From contig JAYKAV010000922.1 in assembly GCA_035582835.1 (NCBI GenBank), positions 352,037-416,036 of the forward strand: a stretch of 64,000 nucleotides of DNA, written 5' to 3'. Of this stretch, positions 62,201-64,000 are shown in pieces; position 1 is the stretch's first letter; every line of letters begins with the position of its first letter. The stretch comes from Phoebastria nigripes (taxonomy: Eukaryota > Chordata > Aves > Procellariiformes > Diomedeidae). The position numbers were made by a program, and so were the translations under genes. Below the pieces are notes generated by a model that was not told the origin of the DNA, ran no database searches, and saw nothing but the letters and a program-made list of their open reading frames with translations.

Positions 62201-64000
62201 TTGACTGTACAAGAGTTGAAGAAAAAGAGCATGGTCAAGAAATCAAGCAACAAAATAAAAAATCAAATCTCTTGGAACATCAAGAACACAAGCTACCAGC
62301 TCAGAAATGTGAATCGGAGAAGGCAATACAAGAAAAAAGAAGAATAAGGGAGATCAGAGCATTCTGGGAAAGGGATAAAACTATCTGCAGTCGTGGAGAG
62401 AAAGAAGTTAGTATCAATACTAACGCATCAGGTGGCGGTGCATTGAAAGGTCTCAGAGAAAGTGACAAAATAAAACCAACTGCAGTATACCTACCTAATG
62501 GATTGGAAGATCAAAGCAAGAATACGTTAAGAAGCGCTGAACTAAGTGGTGCAAGCCAGGCTTCAAGAAATGAACATCAAAACTCTTTTGAGTTTGGACC
62601 AGGCCATGCAGTTGAAAAGCCAGAAAGAACACTTCCATCTGATGGTGAAGTTCATGAATATACAGAATTGCCAAAAGCCAGTAACTTGCAGCCACGTGTT
62701 GGTGCCACTTCAGCTTCCCCAGAAAGAAAAGATGAGAAAGAAACACTTAAAGGAAAAGTTGCTGCTTGTTCCCAACAGAAGCCCAGCTTCCAGGTTTTGT
62801 CTTTAAAAAGAAAAATGAATGAAAAGTCCAAGAATCAAATTTCAGATCCTTCACAGTTCCAGAGTTTGAGAAACTTCTGGGATACCGGAGTTAAATTACA
62901 GAGTAGCATTGATAGGGGAGGTGTTTCATTGCCAAATAATACCAGTTCAGTAACCTATGAAAGAAAATCAGAGGAAGATAAAGGCAGAGATAATGTGAGC
63001 AAGCAAGAGTTAATTCAACAACAAACCCAAACATCTGAGAGAGAAAAACCACAGAAACTAGATTCTGTGGTATGTGAACTGCCTCTAGGATCTCCTACCC
63101 TGAAAGGTCTGAATGTGACACACACAAAAAATACAGACTCTGTCCAACTGGACAGAAAACCAGTTATCTCAAAACCCCAGGAAAAGATGGGTCTTCCAGA
63201 GCAAGAAGTTAAAGAACGTGTAGAAAAAAGTTTTGTTTCATCAAAAGAACATCATGTTTCCTTGCAGTTGCTCCAATCACCTGGTGATAAAGATGCTTTA
63301 AAGGAGACAGCAGTAGATGACTGGCTATGTTTACCTACAGAAAAAGTGGAGAACAAGACTACTCCATTAGATATCAATCCTCCTAAAGAGGAAGCTGAGC
63401 TTGATGTATTTAAATTAGGCCTCAAGAAGTTAGAAAAGGAAGCCTCTGAGATGTCATCTAGCTTGAACCTGAAAGAAAACATTTTGAAAGGGACAACTTT
63501 TCACTCAAATCAGTGCAAGGTCTTTGAAAGAACAGTAGAACAGAGCCATGACATTTCTCCTGCTGATCAAAAAGAAGAAATAGGCAAAAGCACAGGAAAA
63601 GTGAATGTGCCATCAACAGATGAGCATGAAAACAAAAAAAGCCTCAGGAAACTGTTTAGGGAATTTGAACCTTTCTGTCTACGACATCAGGCAGCAGACA
63701 AGGATGATACTCTTGGGGGTTCTCAGAGGCCTCAAGCTGGTTTGCAGAACCTGCTCAGAGAAACCTTTGCATTTCAACCTTCTGAATATAGAGGAGTGGG
63801 AATGAAAACATACGATGAAATGAATAGTGTATCACAAACTAATTGTAGCGTAGAATCAACATGCCAAGAAGATACTGGTCAGCCTAAAGAGGTCAATGAG
63901 ACCACAGAAAAGTCTGTTGCCCCATCCAAGGTCAGTGGCTTGAGTTCTGCTTTAGAGAAGCTGCTGAAGGAGGCCTCTGAAACGCCACCTCCTAAACCAA
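36079..64000 (+). CDS. SYTL2: Synaptotagmin-like 2 (Slp2), N-terminal and linker part, runs off right edge
   Basis: Seven coding exons join in frame: 36,079-36,179, 48,913-49,061, 51,826-51,964, 58,292-58,364, 58,946-59,045, 60,088-60,969 and 61,715-64,000 (still open), giving 1243 codons. The N-terminus [20 protein letters not shown] and the SGQWFYEAK motif (residues 50-58) form the Slp homology domain that binds GTP-loaded Rab27. As known for Slp2, no zinc finger splits the domain. The disordered linker has the conserved QRRNPFN, PPRGILK (267-273), a Ser run and KQVRF (330-334), all seen in mammalian Slp2 as I recall it. The two C2 domains lie beyond the window. The product tethers Rab27 vesicles to the plasma membrane. 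The position divergent from CCDC83 supports orthology. Confidence 0.96.
47773..47818 (+). mobile_element. CR1 LINE, minimal 3' end
   Basis: AAAGGTCCCTTCCAACCCAA followed by CCATTCTATGATTGG is the terminal part of a CR1 3' UTR. Only about 45 bp remain recognisable; the upstream sequence does not match well. Confidence 0.8.
48619..48647. repeat. Poly-T run (T29)
   Basis: An uninterrupted T29 about 265 bp upstream of the exon at 48,913, in antisense poly-A orientation. No attached retroposon body is recognised. Confidence 0.9.
48913..49061 (+). CDS. SYTL2: SYTL2 coding exon 2 (Rab27-binding motif)
   Basis: The acceptor TTTTCCCCTCCCCAG is strong and the donor is G|GTAAGC. It encodes [31 protein letters not shown] and [15 protein letters not shown]. 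The SGxWF-type motif and following basic helix are the Rab27 contact region of Slp proteins. Confidence 0.97.
49384..49510 (+). repeat. Diverged interspersed repeat, copy 1
   Basis: Aligns by eye with 52,420-52,525 in the same orientation. Shared blocks are AGAGACTGAG, AAATTG-TCTTTAG, TTTTGGGT, CAGTTT, and TTTTTAAGGAGACCAAA followed by GTAYTTCA. This copy has about 15 extra bases before the last block. Family not recognised. Confidence 0.7.
49925..50515. mobile_element. Old CR1-like LINE remnant
   Basis: The series GAGCCGCTCTACTGGACCAG (ACC AAAAGCTCGTCT follows), then TTCAAGAAGTTCTTTAAA, ACATAAGAAGTGACCACTTC and ATCTTATAGACTTCAATTAT follows the layout of the CR1-like repeat abundant in turtles and crocodilians (ACTGGGTCAGACCAAAGG, GAAGAAATACTTCCTT, TTTATAGACCTCTATCAT). 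It is heavily diverged, as expected for a copy older than birds. Orientation is not assigned. Confidence 0.55.
51826..51964 (+). CDS. SYTL2: SYTL2 coding exon 3
   Basis: The acceptor is TTCATGTTTTAG and the donor is AG|GTAAGC. It encodes [20 protein letters not shown], then [20 protein letters not shown]. The SWV-NVNK--F-PPEL pattern is conserved in Slp2 just after the Rab-binding domain. Confidence 0.94.
52420..52525 (+). repeat. Diverged interspersed repeat, copy 2
   Basis: Partner of 49,384-49,510, about 3 kb away. Both lie in SYTL2 introns (3 and 4) on either side of the exon at 51,826-51,964. Confidence 0.7.
52792..52811. repeat. (GA)n microsatellite
   Basis: Ten uninterrupted GA units in SYTL2 intron 4. 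Confidence 0.95.
56226..56283. repeat. Poly-A run (A9-G-A48)
   Basis: A9, one G, then A48. No retroposon or processed-gene body is recognised immediately upstream, so the origin is unclear. The true length is uncertain in a draft assembly. Confidence 0.9.
58292..58364 (+). CDS. SYTL2: SYTL2 coding exon 4
   Basis: The acceptor is TTTTTCTTTGCAG and the donor is AAG|GTATGA. The 73-bp exon completes an AG|T Ser codon and encodes [20 protein letters not shown] then SPVK, ending in phase 0 before the conserved QRRNPFN. Rapidly evolving linker sequence. Confidence 0.9.
58365..58945. other. SYTL2 intron 5
   Basis: A 581-bp AT-rich intron. Nothing recognised inside. Confidence 0.75.
58946..59045 (+). 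CDS. SYTL2: SYTL2 coding exon 5
   Basis: The acceptor is TTCCTTTTTTAG and the donor is G|GTAAAT. It encodes [20 protein letters not shown] and [20 protein letters not shown] is conserved in mammalian Slp2. Confidence 0.94.
59046..60087. other. SYTL2 intron 6
   Basis: A 1-kb AT-rich intron with an A13 run near 59,630. Nothing else recognised. Confidence 0.75.
60088..60969 (+). CDS. SYTL2: SYTL2 coding exon 6 (main linker exon)
   Basis: The acceptor is ATGTCTTACAG and the donor is G|GTAAGA. The 882-bp exon is open throughout. It holds [32 protein letters not shown] and [13 protein letters not shown] followed by [16 protein letters not shown], each with a clear counterpart in mammalian Slp2. 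KQVRF fits the RVxF docking motif for protein phosphatase 1, a functional suggestion only. Overall Ser/Lys/Glu-rich and probably disordered. Confidence 0.96.
60970..61714. other. SYTL2 intron 7
   Basis: A 745-bp intron with an A16 run (61,615-61,630). The acceptor TTTACATTGTAG ends it. Confidence 0.75.
61715..64000 (+). CDS. SYTL2: SYTL2 giant linker exon (open at window end)
   Basis: After acceptor TTGTTTACATTGTAG the frame (phase 1 from the previous exon) stays open for 2286 bp to the end of the window: 762 codons without a stop, which I checked row by row. It begins [16 protein letters not shown] and is Lys/Glu/Ser/Gln-rich, so probably disordered. Recurrent aromatic motifs are VLDWFKRSS (540-548), [10 protein letters not shown] (694-703) and [10 protein letters not shown] (865-874). 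A related pair is [10 protein letters not shown] (1051-1060) and [10 protein letters not shown] (1228-1237). This is probably the optional exon of long SYTL2 isoforms; shorter forms would skip it. The 3' end is outside the window. A GTAAGC about 85 bp in (61,787) could act as an early donor. Confidence 0.87.

Noticed and set aside
1..64000. CRISPR arrays, operons, tRNA/rRNA genes, intact proviruses
   Set aside because: None seen. The tandem repeats present are simple or local duplications, and the gene structure is spliced and vertebrate.

Overview
This is vertebrate nuclear DNA, almost certainly from a bird. It is intron-rich with GT-AG splicing and two CpG islands. It carries several CR1 LINE 3' ends with the typical avian tail of ATTCTATG-like octamers. 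There are no bacterial operons, CRISPR arrays or intact viruses. Scattered single N's suggest a draft assembly; none falls in an exon called here.

Layout. (1) About 1-11,230, minus strand: the 5' part of CCDC83 (coiled-coil domain containing 83). Four coding exons are visible (1452-1619, 2245-2413, 4422-4506, 7440-7525), splicing in frame to 169 codons. The rest of the gene lies left of base 1. Its promoter is probably the CpG island at about 10.9-11.23 kb, which contains a full match to the RFX X-box consensus. (2) About 11.2-19.4 kb: the spacer between two divergent genes. It holds a CR1 reverse-transcriptase fragment, simple tandem repeats, a decayed coding-like stretch, and three candidate minus-strand exons (16,994-19,227) that join in frame into a small gene I do not recognise. 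(3) About 19.4-64 kb, plus strand: SYTL2 (synaptotagmin-like 2, Slp2), from a CpG-island first exon through a 16-kb first intron, the Rab27-binding N-terminus, the linker exons, and a very large exon still open at base 64,000. The C2 domains lie beyond the right edge.

The head-to-head CCDC83/SYTL2 order matches what I recall of human chromosome 11q14, so this is conserved synteny. SYTL2 acts in Rab27-dependent vesicle tethering. CCDC83 is a coiled-coil protein of poorly defined role, and the X-box suggests cilium- or sperm-linked expression. No functional link between the two genes is implied.

Most interesting: the unrecognised candidate gene beside the SYTL2 promoter, the giant SYTL2 linker exon with recurring aromatic motifs, the X-box at CCDC83, a 50-bp tandem duplication that doubles splice-donor-like sites on both strands, multiple upstream ORFs in the SYTL2 leader, and two pairs of diverged intronic repeats.
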